A stretch of 64,000 bases of DNA from Tsukamurella pulmonis (GTDB taxonomy: Bacteria; Actinomycetota; Actinomycetes; Mycobacteriales; Mycobacteriaceae). The notes beneath the pieces were generated by a model, which was not told the origin of the DNA, made no database searches, and worked only from the letters and a program-made list of their open reading frames with translations. Positions 55,505 through 64,000 of this stretch are shown piece by piece (the stretch's first letter is position 1; every line of letters starts with the position of its first letter). Location: contig NZ_FNLF01000002.1 of NCBI RefSeq assembly GCF_900103175.1, positions 4,044,136-4,108,135 of the forward strand, given 5' to 3'. A program made the position numbers and the translations under genes.

Positions 55505-57165
55505 GCGTCCTCCCCCGACGCCGCGGCGCTGATCCGGGCCCGCATCCCCGCGTGCAGGGCGCGCAGGCCGGTGCGCTGGGTGCGCACCTCCACCACCCGG
55601 AGCCCGTCGGCGCGGGCGGCCTCGGCGAGGCCGTCCAGGTCGGCGCGCACGTACTCGACGCCGTAGGCGGTGCACAGCGCGGCGAGGTCGGTGCCGTGGG
55701 GCGTGCCGAAGACGCGGGCGGCGGCGCCGTCGTACTCCGCCCCGGAGTAGCGCTCCTCCCCCTGCTCGAGCAGGGAGAAGATGCCGCCCCCGTTGTCGTT
55801 GGCGACCACGATGGTCAGGTTGGCCGGGCGGGGCTCGTCGGGGCCGATGAGCAGCCCGGACGCGTCGTGCACGAAGGTCAGGTCGCCCATCAGCGCGACG
55901 GTGCGCCGGTCCGGGAAGGCCAGCGCCGCGCCGACGGCGGTGCTGACGGTGCCGTCGATGCCGGCGACGCCGCGGTTGGAGAGCACCCGAACGCCGGCGG
56001 GCACGTCCCCGGCGAGCGCGATGTCGCGGACCGGGTTCGAGGCGCCCACCACCAGCTGATCGCCGCTGCGGAGCGCGGCGCAGACGGCGCGGGCCACGTG
56101 CAGCCCCGTCGCCGGTTCGGCGGCGAGCCCCTCGGCGACGGCCGCGCGGGCGGCCGCGTCGGCGTCGGCGCAGCGCTGCAGCCAGGCCGAATCGGGCTCG
56201 CCGACGGGCAGTACCCGGGTGCCGGTGGCGGCGACGTTGCCCGAGACGTCGGGCCAGCGCGGGCCCGTCGTGACGGCGTAGACGGTGACCTCCGGGTCGG
56301 CGAGCAGGGCGCTCACCTCGCGATGCAGGGTCGGGCGGCCGCAGATGATCGCCTGCTTGGGCCGCAGGGCGGGCAGGGCCCAGGGGTGCAGCGCGTTCAC
56401 CGGCGACGGTGCCGTCGGCTCGGCCACCGTCGGCAGTGCGGCGAGCGCGGGGTTCTCCCCCGCGCCGTGCCCGGAGATCACGACGGTGTCGGGGGTCAGG
56501 TCGATCGGCAGCGGCACGTCGAGGGTCGCGACGGGCGCGACGGTCCACGGGCCGCCGTCGGGCCGGCCGTGCGCGAACTCGGGCGACGGGTCGTCGGGGA
56601 CCAGCGGCTCGCGCAGCGGGATGTCGAACTGGACGGGGCCGGCGTTGCCGGTGCGGGCGCCGCGGGCGGCGGAGAGCGCGCGGCAGACGGCGCTGCGCCA
56701 CTGGGAGTTGCGGTCGAGGCCGGGCTCGGCGAGCCCCAGCGAGAGCGACGCCCGGACCTGGGTGCCGAAGATGCCGAACTGCTCGACGGTCTGGTTGGCG
56801 CCCGAGCCGAGCAGCTCGTAGGGCCGGTTCGCGCTGATCACCAGCAGCGGGACGCGGGCGTAGTTGGCCTCGTAGACGGCGGGCGCCAGGTTCGCGACGG
56901 CGGTGCCGGAGGTCATGATGATCGCGACGGGGCGCCGGGCGGCGGCCGCGAGGCCGACGGCGAGGAAGCCCGCGGTGCGCTCGTCGATGCGCACGTGCAG
57001 CCGCAGTTCGCCGCGCTGATCGGCGGCGTGGACGGCGAAGGCGAGCGGTGCGTTGCGCGAGCCGGGGCACAGCACCACGTCGCTCACGCCGCCGCGCACC
57101 AGCTCGTCCACGATCACGCGCGCCTGGAGCGTGGACGGGTTCGGCGGCTTGTGCATGCGCACCAC
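55501..57165 (-). CDS. menD: 2-succinyl-5-enolpyruvyl-6-hydroxy-3-cyclohexene-1-carboxylate synthase
   Basis: 554 residues, the same as M. tuberculosis MenD. ThDP-enzyme features: [19 protein letters not shown] with the [15 protein letters not shown] catalytic Glu near residue 57, [33 protein letters not shown] and the ThDP/Mg motif [13 protein letters not shown] through [11 protein letters not shown] near 430. It commits isochorismate to menaquinone. An ATG three codons in is an alternative start. Confidence 0.96.
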   Translation of the reverse strand: MVRMHKPPNPSTLQARVIVDELVRGGVSDVVLCPGSRNAPLAFAVHAADQRGELRLHVRIDERTAGFLAVGLAAAARRPVAIIMTSGTAVANLAPAVYEANYARVPLLVISANRPYELLGSGANQTVEQFGIFGTQVRASLSLGLAEPGLDRNSQWRSAVCRALSAARGARTGNAGPVQFDIPLREPLVPDDPSPEFAHGRPDGGPWTVAPVATLDVPLPIDLTPDTVVISGHGAGENPALAALPTVAEPTAPSPVNALHPWALPALRPKQAIICGRPTLHREVSALLADPEVTVYAVTTGPRWPDVSGNVAATGTRVLPVGEPDSAWLQRCADADAAARAAVAEGLAAEPATGLHVARAVCAALRSGDQLVVGASNPVRDIALAGDVPAGVRVLSNRGVAGIDGTVSTAVGAALAFPDRRTVALMGDLTFVHDASGLLIGPDEPRPANLTIVVANDNGGGIFSLLEQGEERYSGAEYDGAAARVFGTPHGTDLAALCTAYGVEYVRADLDGLAEAARADGLRVVEVRTQRTGLRALHAGMRARISAAASGEDA

Positions 57166-57177
57166 CTTACGACCGCA

Positions 57178-57591
57178 TCATCCGTCCGCCAGCTTCGCCA
57201 GGACCGGACCGGCGAGCAGCAGCACGCCGCGTTCGAGATCGGTGAGGCGTTCGGTCATGGCCGCCTCGAGCCAGGCGTTGCGGATCTCCCGGTCCTCCTC
57301 GATCACGGCGCGGCCCTGGTCGGTCAGCTCGACGTACTGCCGGCGACGGTCCGCCTCGTCCCGGCGCCGGCGCACCAGGCCGGCGTCGGCGAGGGCGTTG
57401 AGCGCGGGCGTGAGGGTCTGCGCGCGGACGTGGTGCGCGTCGCCGAGTTCGGCGGGCGTGGCCGGTCCGCCGCGGTCGAGGCTGCCCAGGATCAGGTACT
57501 GAGTCTCGGTGAGCGCACCGGGGCGGCGGTGGGCGCGGATCTCGCGGCTCAGGGAGTGCACGCCGTAGCGGAGGTCGCTGACATCGGACAT
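57178..57591 (-). CDS. MarR-family transcriptional regulator
   Basis: 137 residues. A winged helix with LTETQYLILGSLDRGGPATPAELGDAHHVRAQTLTPALNALADAGLVRRRRDEADRRRQYVELTDQG. Divergent from the AbrB-family transporter across 74 bp, which it probably controls. It ends 12 bp before menD on the same strand, so menD may be in its transcript. Confidence 0.88.
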   Translation of the reverse strand: MSDVSDLRYGVHSLSREIRAHRRPGALTETQYLILGSLDRGGPATPAELGDAHHVRAQTLTPALNALADAGLVRRRRDEADRRRQYVELTDQGRAVIEEDREIRNAWLEAAMTERLTDLERGVLLLAGPVLAKLADG

Positions 57592-57665
57592 AGCAAGATT
57601 TTACTTCACATTTTTGCGCATTTCGCGAGTTGCACCGCGTGTTCTTCAAGCAGATACTTGTGGTC

Positions 57666-58745
57666 ATGCGAAGTGCGTGGGGGAGATGGACAGGGCTGAT
57701 CGTCGCCTCCTGCGCCCTCTCCGCCGCACTGATCGCCGTCGGCGTGCCGAGCGCGCCGCTGTTCGCCGCACTGGCGTGCGCGGTGGTCGCGGCGCTGGCC
57801 GGCCGGGCGCCGGGGCCGATCCCGCGGTCGGTGCAGCTGGGCGCGCAGGGCGTCCTCGGCGCGTACATCGGCACGCTCATGCAGGCGCACACCGTCGCGG
57901 CGCTGGGCTCGCGGTGGCCGGCGGCACTGCTCGTCGGGTTCGCGACGCTGCTGCTCTCCGTCGGCGCCGGGGCACTGCTGGGCCGGCGCCGCGACACCGA
58001 TTCGATCACCGGCTCGCTCGCGCTGGTCGCGGGCGGCGCGTCCGGGCTGGTCGCGATCGCGCGGGAGCTCGGCGGCGACGAGAAGGTGGTCGCCGTCGTG
58101 CAGTACCTGCGCGTCGGCCTGGTGACGGTGTCGCTGCCGCTCGTCGCGGCGTTGTATCCGCACACGCCGGGATCCTCGTCGGTCGCCGCGGGCCCGGAGC
58201 GCGCCTGGTGGTTCGACCTCGGCTTCACCGCGCTGTGCGTGGGCGGGGGCCTCGCCGTCGGGCTGGCCACGCGGCTGCCCGCCGGCGGGCTGCTCGGGCC
58301 ACTCGTCGCGTCCGCCGCCCTGTCGCTGTCGGGCGTCGCCGCGGGGGCGACGGTGCCCGCGGCGCTCGTCTTCGCCGGGTACCTGGTGATCGGCTGGCAG
58401 GCGGGCGTGGGCTTCACCCGCGAATCCCTGCGATCGATGGCGCGCCTCCTGCCGTGGGCGGTGCTGCTCATCATCGGCGTCGGGATCGGCTGCGCCGGGC
58501 TCGGTTTCGCACTGTCGGCCATGACCGGCGTCTCCGCGCTCGACGGCTACCTGGCGACCACGCCCGGCGGCATCTACGCGGTGCTCGCGGTGGCCGCGTC
58601 GTCCAACGTCGACATCACCTTCGTCGTCGCGGCGCAGCTCATCCGCGTGCTGCTGATGCTCTTCCTCGCGCCCGCCGCGGCCCGCGCCTTCCAGCGTGTC
58701 CGCTCCCGGCGCGAGGACGGCGCGCGCGAGCCGACCGGTGTGTGA
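57666..58745 (+). CDS. AbrB-family (PF05145) membrane transporter
   Basis: 359 residues from ATG 57666. About nine membrane segments built as two repeats of the GLPAxxxxGPLLxxA theme (VGVPSAPLFAALACAVVAAL near residue 22, LPAGGLLGPLVASAALSL near 200). LATTPGGIYAVLAVAASSNVDITFVVAAQLIRVLLMLFLAP is the family C-terminus. Often mislabelled ammonia monooxygenase; it is a putative exporter/regulator of unknown substrate. Confidence 0.85.
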   Translation: MRSAWGRWTGLIVASCALSAALIAVGVPSAPLFAALACAVVAALAGRAPGPIPRSVQLGAQGVLGAYIGTLMQAHTVAALGSRWPAALLVGFATLLLSVGAGALLGRRRDTDSITGSLALVAGGASGLVAIARELGGDEKVVAVVQYLRVGLVTVSLPLVAALYPHTPGSSSVAAGPERAWWFDLGFTALCVGGGLAVGLATRLPAGGLLGPLVASAALSLSGVAAGATVPAALVFAGYLVIGWQAGVGFTRESLRSMARLLPWAVLLIIGVGIGCAGLGFALSAMTGVSALDGYLATTPGGIYAVLAVAASSNVDITFVVAAQLIRVLLMLFLAPAAARAFQRVRSRREDGAREPTGV

Positions 58746-58789
58746 CGCGGGCCATGCACCCCCACGCGAACGCTGCTAACATCGCGACC

Positions 58790-60055
58790 ATGACTGCGGG
58801 CACCCGGGAATTCGACCTCATCGTCTTCGGCGCGACGGGCTTCGTCGGCGAGCTGACCGCGCGTCACCTCGCGTGGCACGCGCCCGCCGGGGTGCGCATC
58901 GCGCTGGCCGGACGCACGCAGGCCAAGCTGGAGAAGCTGCGCACCGCGCTCGGCGACGGCGCGAAGGACTTCGGCATCGTCGTCGCCGACGTCGACCAGC
59001 CCTCCACCCTCGACGCGATGGTCGCGCGCACCACGGTGCTGTGCAGCACCGTCGGGCCGTATGCGCTGTACGGCGAGACAGTGGTCGGCGCGTGCGTCAA
59101 CGCCGGCACGCACTACACCGACCTCACCGGCGAGGTGCTCTTCGCGCGCCGCTCGATCGACAAGTTCCACGAGCAGGCCGTCGCCAACGGGACGAAGATC
59201 GTGCACTCCTGCGGTTTCGACTCCATCCCCTCCGACCTCGGCACCTTCCTCGTCTTCGAGAAGGCGAAGGCCGACGGTGCCGGCACCCTCGGCTCCACCA
59301 CACTGGTCATGCGCGACCTGCGCGGCGGCGCGAGCGGCGGCACCATCGCCTCCGCGATCGGCCTCGCCGACGAGGTGAGTGCCGACCGGGACGCGCGTCG
59401 CGTCGCCGGCCGCCCGCACTCGCTGAGCGTCGACCACACGCGCGAAACCCCCAAGCAGCCGGGCGATCTGTCCGTCGTGGACGCGAAGGACGTCGACCCG
59501 TCGCTCTCGGGTTCGCTCGCGCCGTTCTTCATGGCGAGCTACAACACCCGCGTCGTGCGCCGCTCGAACGGACTGCTGGACTTCGCGTACGGGCCCGACT
59601 TCTCCTACCGCGAGACGATGGCGGTGCCCGGTCCGGCGCTGGTGACGAAGGTCGCCTCGCACGTGGTGCAGGGCGCGCTGGCCGTCGGTATGGCCGCGCT
59701 CGCGATCAAGCCGCTGCGTCCGGTGCTCGACCGCATCCTCCCCGCGCCGGGCGAAGGGCCGAGCGAGTCCTCGCAGGCCAAGGGCAGTTTCCGCGGCGAG
59801 GTCTACACCCGCACCACGAGCGGGCGCCGCTACCGCGCGACCATCGGCGCGAAGCTCGACCCCGGCTACAGCGGCACCGCCGTCATGGTGGGCGAGTCCA
59901 GCCTCGCCCTCGCGCTCGACGGTGACGCCGCCCGCGGCGGCGCGCCCCTGCCCGCGCACGCCGGCGTCCTCACGCCCGCCGTCGCACTGGGCGACGCGCT
60001 CGCGGATCGCCTACGCGCGCAGGACTTCACCGTCACCGTCGATGAGCTGACCTAG
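58790..60055 (+). CDS. Trans-acting enoyl reductase family protein (saccharopine-dehydrogenase fold)
   Basis: 421 residues. A Rossmann fold with FDLIVFGATGFVGELTARHLA at the N-terminus, CSTVGPYALYGETVVGACVNAGTHYTDLTGE near residue 85 and HSCGFDSIPSDLGTFLV near 140. This is the Rv2449c/Rv2953 group; Rv2953 is the trans-acting enoyl reductase of phthiocerol and phenolglycolipid synthesis. No PKS is nearby, so the lipid substrate is unknown. TAACAT 8 nt before the ATG suggests a nearly leaderless mRNA. Confidence 0.88.
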   Translation: MTAGTREFDLIVFGATGFVGELTARHLAWHAPAGVRIALAGRTQAKLEKLRTALGDGAKDFGIVVADVDQPSTLDAMVARTTVLCSTVGPYALYGETVVGACVNAGTHYTDLTGEVLFARRSIDKFHEQAVANGTKIVHSCGFDSIPSDLGTFLVFEKAKADGAGTLGSTTLVMRDLRGGASGGTIASAIGLADEVSADRDARRVAGRPHSLSVDHTRETPKQPGDLSVVDAKDVDPSLSGSLAPFFMASYNTRVVRRSNGLLDFAYGPDFSYRETMAVPGPALVTKVASHVVQGALAVGMAALAIKPLRPVLDRILPAPGEGPSESSQAKGSFRGEVYTRTTSGRRYRATIGAKLDPGYSGTAVMVGESSLALALDGDAARGGAPLPAHAGVLTPAVALGDALADRLRAQDFTVTVDELT

Positions 60056-60092
60056 GCGCTCCCGGTTCCCCGAGCCGCCGGCGCGCACACGT

Positions 60093-60353
60093 TCAGGCGA
60101 GCGAGAGGAACAGCTTCTCCAGCTTCTGCTGGTCCACGTTCTCCGGCCCCTCAGTGGCGATGCAGTGCTGTAGCCCGGTGGCGACGAGGGCGTATCCACT
60201 GCGCCCGAGCGCCTTGTTCACGGCGGCGAGCTGCGTCAGCACGTCCTCGCACTCCTCGCCCTCCTCGAGCATCCGGATCACCGTCGCGAGGTGGCCGTGC
60301 GCGCGCTTGAGGCGGGTGAGGATCGGCTTGGCGCCCTCGTCCGGGATCTTCAC
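60093..60353 (-). CDS. CsoR/DUF156-family metal or sulfur sensing repressor
   Basis: 86 residues from GTG 60353, overlapping the DUF302 stop by 4 nt. ILTRLKRAHGHLATVIRMLEEGEECEDVLTQLAAVNKAL is the CsoR helix-1/2 core. Cys35 and Cys64 align with the two Cys of CsoR, but the intervening copper-ligand His position appears to be Gly60. It may therefore sense something other than Cu(I), for example persulfide. Two CCCCCCAGGGGG words in the divergent promoter are the probable operators. Confidence 0.85.
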   Translation of the reverse strand: MKIPDEGAKPILTRLKRAHGHLATVIRMLEEGEECEDVLTQLAAVNKALGRSGYALVATGLQHCIATEGPENVDQQKLEKLFLSLA

Positions 60354-60745
60354 GAGGCCAGCCCGTCGAGCATGCGGCCCAGTCGATCTCGCGCATCGGC
60401 CGCGACACCGGAGAGCTCGGCCGTGCCGGTGAACTCGGGCATCACGTTCGGGTCCATGACCTCCACCAGCGAGGCCCCGGCGTCCTGCGCGGAGACGACC
60501 ACGTTGCAGGGCAGCAGCGCGGCGACGCGCGGGTCCAGCCCCAGCGCCTCGTGCGCCAGCTGCGGCCGGCAGGCGCCGAGGATCACCTTCGGCGGCACAT
60601 CCACATCGAGCTTGGCCTTGAGGGTCGCGCGCAGGTCGATCTCGGTCAGCACGCCGAAACCGACGTCCGCGAGGGCGGCGCGCACGCGCTCCACGGCCTC
60701 GTCGTAGGGCGCCTCGATCGTCGCACTCATCGTGAATTCCGCCAT
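60350..60745 (-). CDS. DUF302 domain protein
   Basis: 131 residues from ATG 60745 behind AAAGGAAC. FTMSATIEAPYDEAVERVRAALADVGFGVLTEIDLRATLKAKL and ILGACRPQLAHEALGLDPRVAALLPCNVVV are characteristic. DUF302 proteins are found with CsoR-type repressors and copper or redox genes; activity is unknown. It is the first gene of the operon that ends with the repressor. Confidence 0.87.
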   Translation of the reverse strand: MAEFTMSATIEAPYDEAVERVRAALADVGFGVLTEIDLRATLKAKLDVDVPPKVILGACRPQLAHEALGLDPRVAALLPCNVVVSAQDAGASLVEVMDPNVMPEFTGTAELSGVAADARDRLGRMLDGLAS

Positions 60746-60795
60746 GGGTTCGTTCCTTTCGTCCGTCACCAGCGGTGCGCCACCAGTATTGCATA

Positions 60796-60810
60796 ACCCC
60801 CCAGGGGGAT
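60796..60810. promoter_or_regulatory. CsoR-type operator 1
   Basis: ACCCCCCAGGGGGAT, a G/C-tract palindrome of the kind CsoR-family repressors bind. An identical CCCCCCAGGGGG core recurs 36 bp downstream, between the two divergent operons. Confidence 0.7.
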
Positions 60811-60830
60811 GCTAGCTTCGGGGCGTGCGT

Positions 60831-60846
60831 ATCCCCCCAGGGGGTT
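60831..60846. promoter_or_regulatory. CsoR-type operator 2
   Basis: ATCCCCCCAGGGGGTT, the second copy, 17 bp before the MMPL start codon. Repressor bound here should block the MMPL transcript. Confidence 0.7.
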
Positions 60847-60863
60847 CATGGAAGGAGTCAGGG

Positions 60864-63029
60864 ATGTCATCGACCACCGACGAGACGGCGCCGCACACCG
60901 CGCCGGCCGCGGAGGTCCGCGCGGCCGGGCCGCTGGGCAGGCTCGGCCTCTGGGTCGTCGGCCACGGCAAGCTCGTGGCAATCGCCTGGATCGCCGTGGT
61001 CGTGGGCCTGGGCGTCTTCGCGCCCTTCGTCGAGAAGAACCTCTCGGGCGCGGGCTGGCAGGCCAACGGCTCCGAATCGGTGCAGGCGCGCGAGCTGGCG
61101 CAGCAGCACTTCGGCGGCAACGCGAGCAGCGCCATCCAGGTGGCGGTCTCGAGCGCGGAGGGGCGTCTCGACGAGGGCGACGGTCCGCGCATCCTCACCG
61201 CCGTCACCGACACCCTGCGCGCGGATCAGCGCATCTCCCAGGTGATCCCGCCCCAATCCGGCATGACGCTGAGCGCCGACGGGCGCACCGCGATCGTCAT
61301 CGGCGGCGCGGGCGCCGATCCGAACGACATGGTGCGCGCGGCGACCGACCTGAAGGACCCGCTGCACGCGCTCTCGACCGAGTCGATCGCCGTGAACCCC
61401 ACCGGCTCGTCGGTGCTGTGGTCGGACTTCAACGCGGCCAACCTCGAGGCGATGCTGACCTCGGAGATGCTCTCCTGGCCGATCACCCTGGCCATCCTGG
61501 TCATCGCTTTCGGCGCGCTCGTCGCGGCGGGCCTGCCGATCCTGCTCACGCTGGCCGGGCTGGTCGCGTCCGCGGGATCGCTGGTGCTGATCAACGAGAT
61601 CGTGCCCACGTCGATCTGGGCGATGAACTTCGCCATGATGTTCTCGCTCGCGCTCGGCATCGACTACGCGCTGTTCCTCGTGGTCCGCTACCGCGCGGCC
61701 CGGTTCGGGCAGAAACTGAGCCGCGAGCGCTCGATCGCGCAGACCATGGACACCGCCGGCAAGGCGGTCCTGCTCTCCGGCATCACCGTCATGGTCTCGC
61801 TCTCGGCGGTGATGATCATCCCGTCACCGTCGTTCCGCTCGGTCGCCGGCGGCATCGTGCTCTCCGTGATCTTCGTGCTCGCCGCGACGCTCACGCTGCT
61901 CCCGCTGGTGCTGTTCACGCTCGACGCGAAGATCAACCGGATCGCCCTGCCCTGGGCCAGGTTCGACACGCACCGCTCGCCCGTCTTCGAGCGCTGGGGC
62001 GCGCGGCTGTGGCGGCGTCCCGCCGTCTGGGGCGCGGGCGCCCTGCTCGTGCTCGTCGCCCTCGCGATCCCCGTCGCCGGGCTGAAGACGGCGATGCCGT
62101 CGATCGCCGTCCTCCCTGACGACGCGAGCGCCCGGCTGGGCTACACCGAGGTGCAGCGCGCCTTCGGCCCCGGCGCGCCGGGCACCCTGCAGATCGTCGT
62201 GCCCTCCGAGCACGCGGACGCGGCCGCGGCCACCCTGCGTGAGGACTCCGGGATCGCCGGCGCCATGCCCGCCGTCTCCGCCGGGGACGGCAGCGGCCTG
62301 AGCATGATCCAGGCCGTGCCCGCCGTGGGCCCGTCCGATCCGGAGCTGTCCGGCACCGTCGACCGGCTGCGGGCCGCGCTGCCCGACGACGCGCTCCTCG
62401 GGGGCGCGGCGGTGGAGAACCTCGATCTCAAGACCCAGCTCGACACCTACGCCCCCATCGTCATCGGCATCATCCTGATCCTCGGCTTCGCGCTGCTGCT
62501 GCTCGCGGTGCGCGCCCCGCTGATCGCGCTCCTCGGCACCGCCGTCAGCCTGCTCTCCACCGCGGCGGCGTTCGGCGTGGCGAAGCTGATCTTCCAGGAC
62601 GGCCACGGCGCGGGACTGCTGGGCTTCGAGTCGCAGGGCTTCCTCGACGCGTGGGCCCCGGTGTTCTTCTTCGCGATGATCTTCGCCATCGCCATGGACT
62701 ACACCGTCTTCCTGCTGTCCTCGGCGAAGGAGCACTGGGAGCGCACCCACGACGCCGAGGAGGCCGCGGTCGGCGCGGTCGCGCACTCGGGCCGGGTCAT
62801 CTTCGCCGCCGGCGGGGTGATGGTCGCGGTGTTCTTCACGTTCGCGCTCTCCGGCCCGCTCCCGCCCAAGGAGATGGGCGTGATCCTCGGCGTCGCGGTG
62901 CTGCTGGACACCTTCCTCGTGCGGCTGATCCTGCTGCCCGTCGCCCTGCGGCTCACCGGCCGCACGGCGTGGGCGATCCCGGCCCGGCTCGACCGGGTCC
63001 TGCCGAAGATCAGCTTCGCCCACGACTGA
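60864..63029 (+). CDS. MMPL-family RND exporter
   Basis: 721 residues from ATG 60864, with AAGGAG 9 nt upstream; an in-frame GTG at 60825 overlaps operator 2 and is unlikely. Twelve membrane helices in two repeats, each with a ~150-residue extracytoplasmic loop. Proton-relay region: MMFSLALGIDYALFLVVRYRA near residue 260 and MIFAIAMDYTVFLLSSAKEHWE near 615. MMPL proteins export lipids or metallophores. Divergence from a CsoR-family repressor suggests control by metal or sulfur stress. Confidence 0.9.
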   Translation: MSSTTDETAPHTAPAAEVRAAGPLGRLGLWVVGHGKLVAIAWIAVVVGLGVFAPFVEKNLSGAGWQANGSESVQARELAQQHFGGNASSAIQVAVSSAEGRLDEGDGPRILTAVTDTLRADQRISQVIPPQSGMTLSADGRTAIVIGGAGADPNDMVRAATDLKDPLHALSTESIAVNPTGSSVLWSDFNAANLEAMLTSEMLSWPITLAILVIAFGALVAAGLPILLTLAGLVASAGSLVLINEIVPTSIWAMNFAMMFSLALGIDYALFLVVRYRAARFGQKLSRERSIAQTMDTAGKAVLLSGITVMVSLSAVMIIPSPSFRSVAGGIVLSVIFVLAATLTLLPLVLFTLDAKINRIALPWARFDTHRSPVFERWGARLWRRPAVWGAGALLVLVALAIPVAGLKTAMPSIAVLPDDASARLGYTEVQRAFGPGAPGTLQIVVPSEHADAAAATLREDSGIAGAMPAVSAGDGSGLSMIQAVPAVGPSDPELSGTVDRLRAALPDDALLGGAAVENLDLKTQLDTYAPIVIGIILILGFALLLLAVRAPLIALLGTAVSLLSTAAAFGVAKLIFQDGHGAGLLGFESQGFLDAWAPVFFFAMIFAIAMDYTVFLLSSAKEHWERTHDAEEAAVGAVAHSGRVIFAAGGVMVAVFFTFALSGPLPPKEMGVILGVAVLLDTFLVRLILLPVALRLTGRTAWAIPARLDRVLPKISFAHD

Positions 63030-63111
63030 CGCCCGACCATCGACCCAGGAGCCACCATGACCGAGCCCTTCGGCGGCCTCCTCCCCGGCCCGAGCGCGTA
63101 GGGTCCGCACC

Positions 63112-63279
63112 ATGTGCAGTCCGATCGCGTGCCGCGTGTGCGGCAAGACCACCTGGACCGGGTGCGGCTCCCACGTCGAGGCCGTCCGGGCCACCGTCCG
63201 GCCCGAGGACTGGTGTCCGGGCCACTCCGCACCGTCGGGTGCCGAGCAGCCGGCCAAGCGGGGCTGGTTCCGCCGCTAG
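63112..63279 (+). CDS. Small Cys-rich protein, unknown
   Basis: 55 residues, ATG 63112 to TAG 63279. CRVCGKTTWTGCGSHVEAV and WCPGHSAPSG supply five Cys (with a sixth near the start, MCSPIACRVC) and two His, a probable zinc-ribbon. I recall near-identical short proteins in many actinobacteria, with WTGCG and WC-x-GH conserved. Function is unknown. It lies 82 bp after the MMPL gene and is easily missed because of its size. Confidence 0.75.
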   Translation: MCSPIACRVCGKTTWTGCGSHVEAVRATVRPEDWCPGHSAPSGAEQPAKRGWFRR

Positions 63280-63285
63280 CCGGCG

Positions 63286-64000
63286 CTACTGATCGATCCG
63301 TGCGAAGGGGCGACGCTCCTCGACCTCGTAAGCGAGCTCGAGGAGCGTCGCCTCCGTTCCGGCCGGACCGGCGAACTGCGCACCCAGCGGGAGCCCGGCA
63401 TCGTCGAACCCGCACGGCACGGAGATCGCCGGGCCGCCCGAGACGTTGTTCAGCGGCGTGATGCCGACCATCTCGATGGTCCGGGCCATGAACTCGTCGA
63501 AGGGCAGGGTCGGGGCGAGGTGGCCGATCCGCGGCGTCGTGCTGGTCATGGTGGGCGAGAGCATCGCGTCCACGCCCCGCTCGACGAACATCCGCTCGTA
63601 GTTCCCGCGCACGCGGCGCAGGCGGGCGATCGCTCCCGGCATCGACGGTGCGCCGCGCACGCCCGACCACAGCAGGCTGCGGGTCACGGGGTCGAGCGCG
63701 GCGAAGGAGCTGCGGCCGCGCGCCGCGACGGCCGTCGCCGCCACCTCCAGCCCGGCCAGCAGGCCCCAGTAGCGCAGGAAGTCGTCGACGAAGCCGCCGT
63801 CGATCCGCAGGTCCGCCATGGTCAGCTCGACGATCTCGTGCCCCTGGTCGGCCAGGTCGTCGGCGAGCGTGCGCACCGGCGCCAGGCACGCCTCGGCGAT
63901 GCCGAAGTCGGTGACCGACTCGGTGACCAGCCCGATCCGGCGCCGCCGCCCGGGCCCGCGCACGTGCCCGACCGGCGGCAGCGCGGGGTTCCGACGGTGC
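63286..64000 (-). CDS. Amidase-signature family protein, N-terminus off window
   Basis: The frame is open to the right edge; about 237 C-terminal residues are visible. RRRRIGLVTESVTDFGIAEACLAPVRTLADDLADQGHEIVEL and MLSPTMTSTTPRIG through GPAISVPCGFDDAGLPLGAQFAGPAGTEATLLELAYEVEE are typical of the second half of amidases. The Ser-cisSer-Lys triad would lie outside the window. Substrate unknown. Confidence 0.85.
   Translation of the reverse strand, partial: HRRNPALPPVGHVRGPGRRRRIGLVTESVTDFGIAEACLAPVRTLADDLADQGHEIVELTMADLRIDGGFVDDFLRYWGLLAGLEVAATAVAARGRSSFAALDPVTRSLLWSGVRGAPSMPGAIARLRRVRGNYERMFVERGVDAMLSPTMTSTTPRIGHLAPTLPFDEFMARTIEMVGITPLNNVSGGPAISVPCGFDDAGLPLGAQFAGPAGTEATLLELAYEVEERRPFARIDQ

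Noticed and set aside
57592-57665. A clear MarR operator between the MarR and AbrB genes
   Set aside because: I found only short, imperfect symmetries (e.g. CAAG-N6-CTTG) that are not convincing.
57614-60055. A single 813-codon protein joining the AbrB region and the enoyl reductase
   Set aside because: The first half is out of frame with the real AbrB gene; only the part from ATG 58790 is conserved.

Overview
The window is GC-rich (about 70 %) actinobacterial chromosome. Gene content and order point to a mycolate-making member of the Mycobacteriales: rplK-rplA, rplJ-rplL-mkl-rpoB-rpoC, hadA-hadB beside tRNA-Trp and secE-nusG, and menD-DUF3592-mgtA-menG-grcC1-htpX-yajQ all match blocks known from Mycobacterium tuberculosis. 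My best guess at genus is Tsukamurella. This is inferred from recall of gene order and protein style, not from a search. rpoB carries an unaltered rifampicin-resistance-determining region.

Layout. (1) 1-9.3 kb: an AlkB-like dioxygenase (cut by the edge), a HutC-type GntR regulator, a DUF418 membrane protein, an AurF-type diiron oxygenase, a coupled DUF445/Abi-alpha pair, and an N-acetylglucosamine PTS (IIA, IIB, divergent IIC) with nagA. The GntR gene and the PTS share the same operator word, so the regulator probably controls amino-sugar use. (2) 9.3-22.3 kb: an accessory stretch with a fused amino-acid ABC transporter, an ArsR/SRPBCC pair with two perfect operators, a class III cyclase, two SixA-like phosphatases and three gene remnants (PhzF, DhaK, dienelactone hydrolase). 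(3) 22.3-30.9 kb: a complete non-phosphorylating L-fucose pathway in two divergent operons (transporter, dehydrogenase, lactonase, dehydratase, SDR, FAH-fold hydrolase, lactate oxidase, mutarotase, GntR/FCD regulator). (4) 30.9-42.3 kb: a DoxX-like gene with tandem operators, then rpoC, rpoB, mkl, rplL and rplJ on the minus strand, with promoters and hairpin terminators visible. (5) 42.3-45.2 kb: a four-gene overlapping operon (DUF2786, two tandem paralogous single-pass exported proteins, TIGR04338-type metallopeptidase). (6) 45.3-50.5 kb: rplA, rplK, nusG, secE, tRNA-Trp, hadB, hadA, rpmG, tRNA-Met, tRNA-Thr, tRNA-Tyr. (7) 50.5-57.6 kb: yajQ, an HtpX-like protein with a destroyed zinc site, the menaquinone genes and a mannosyltransferase. 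(8) 57.6-64 kb: an AbrB-family transporter, a trans-acting enoyl reductase homologue, a CsoR-family repressor with DUF302 divergent from an MMPL exporter, a small Cys-rich protein and an amidase cut by the right edge.

Most interesting points: the HtpX orthologue lacking HEXXH, two genes whose only sensible start is ACG, the absence of hadC, the overlapping DUF2786/metallopeptidase operon, the complete fucose cluster, a 35-bp GGGGCC tract where dhaK breaks off, several perfect operator pairs, and an over-represented word GACGGTGC that forces unusual Gly and Ala codons.
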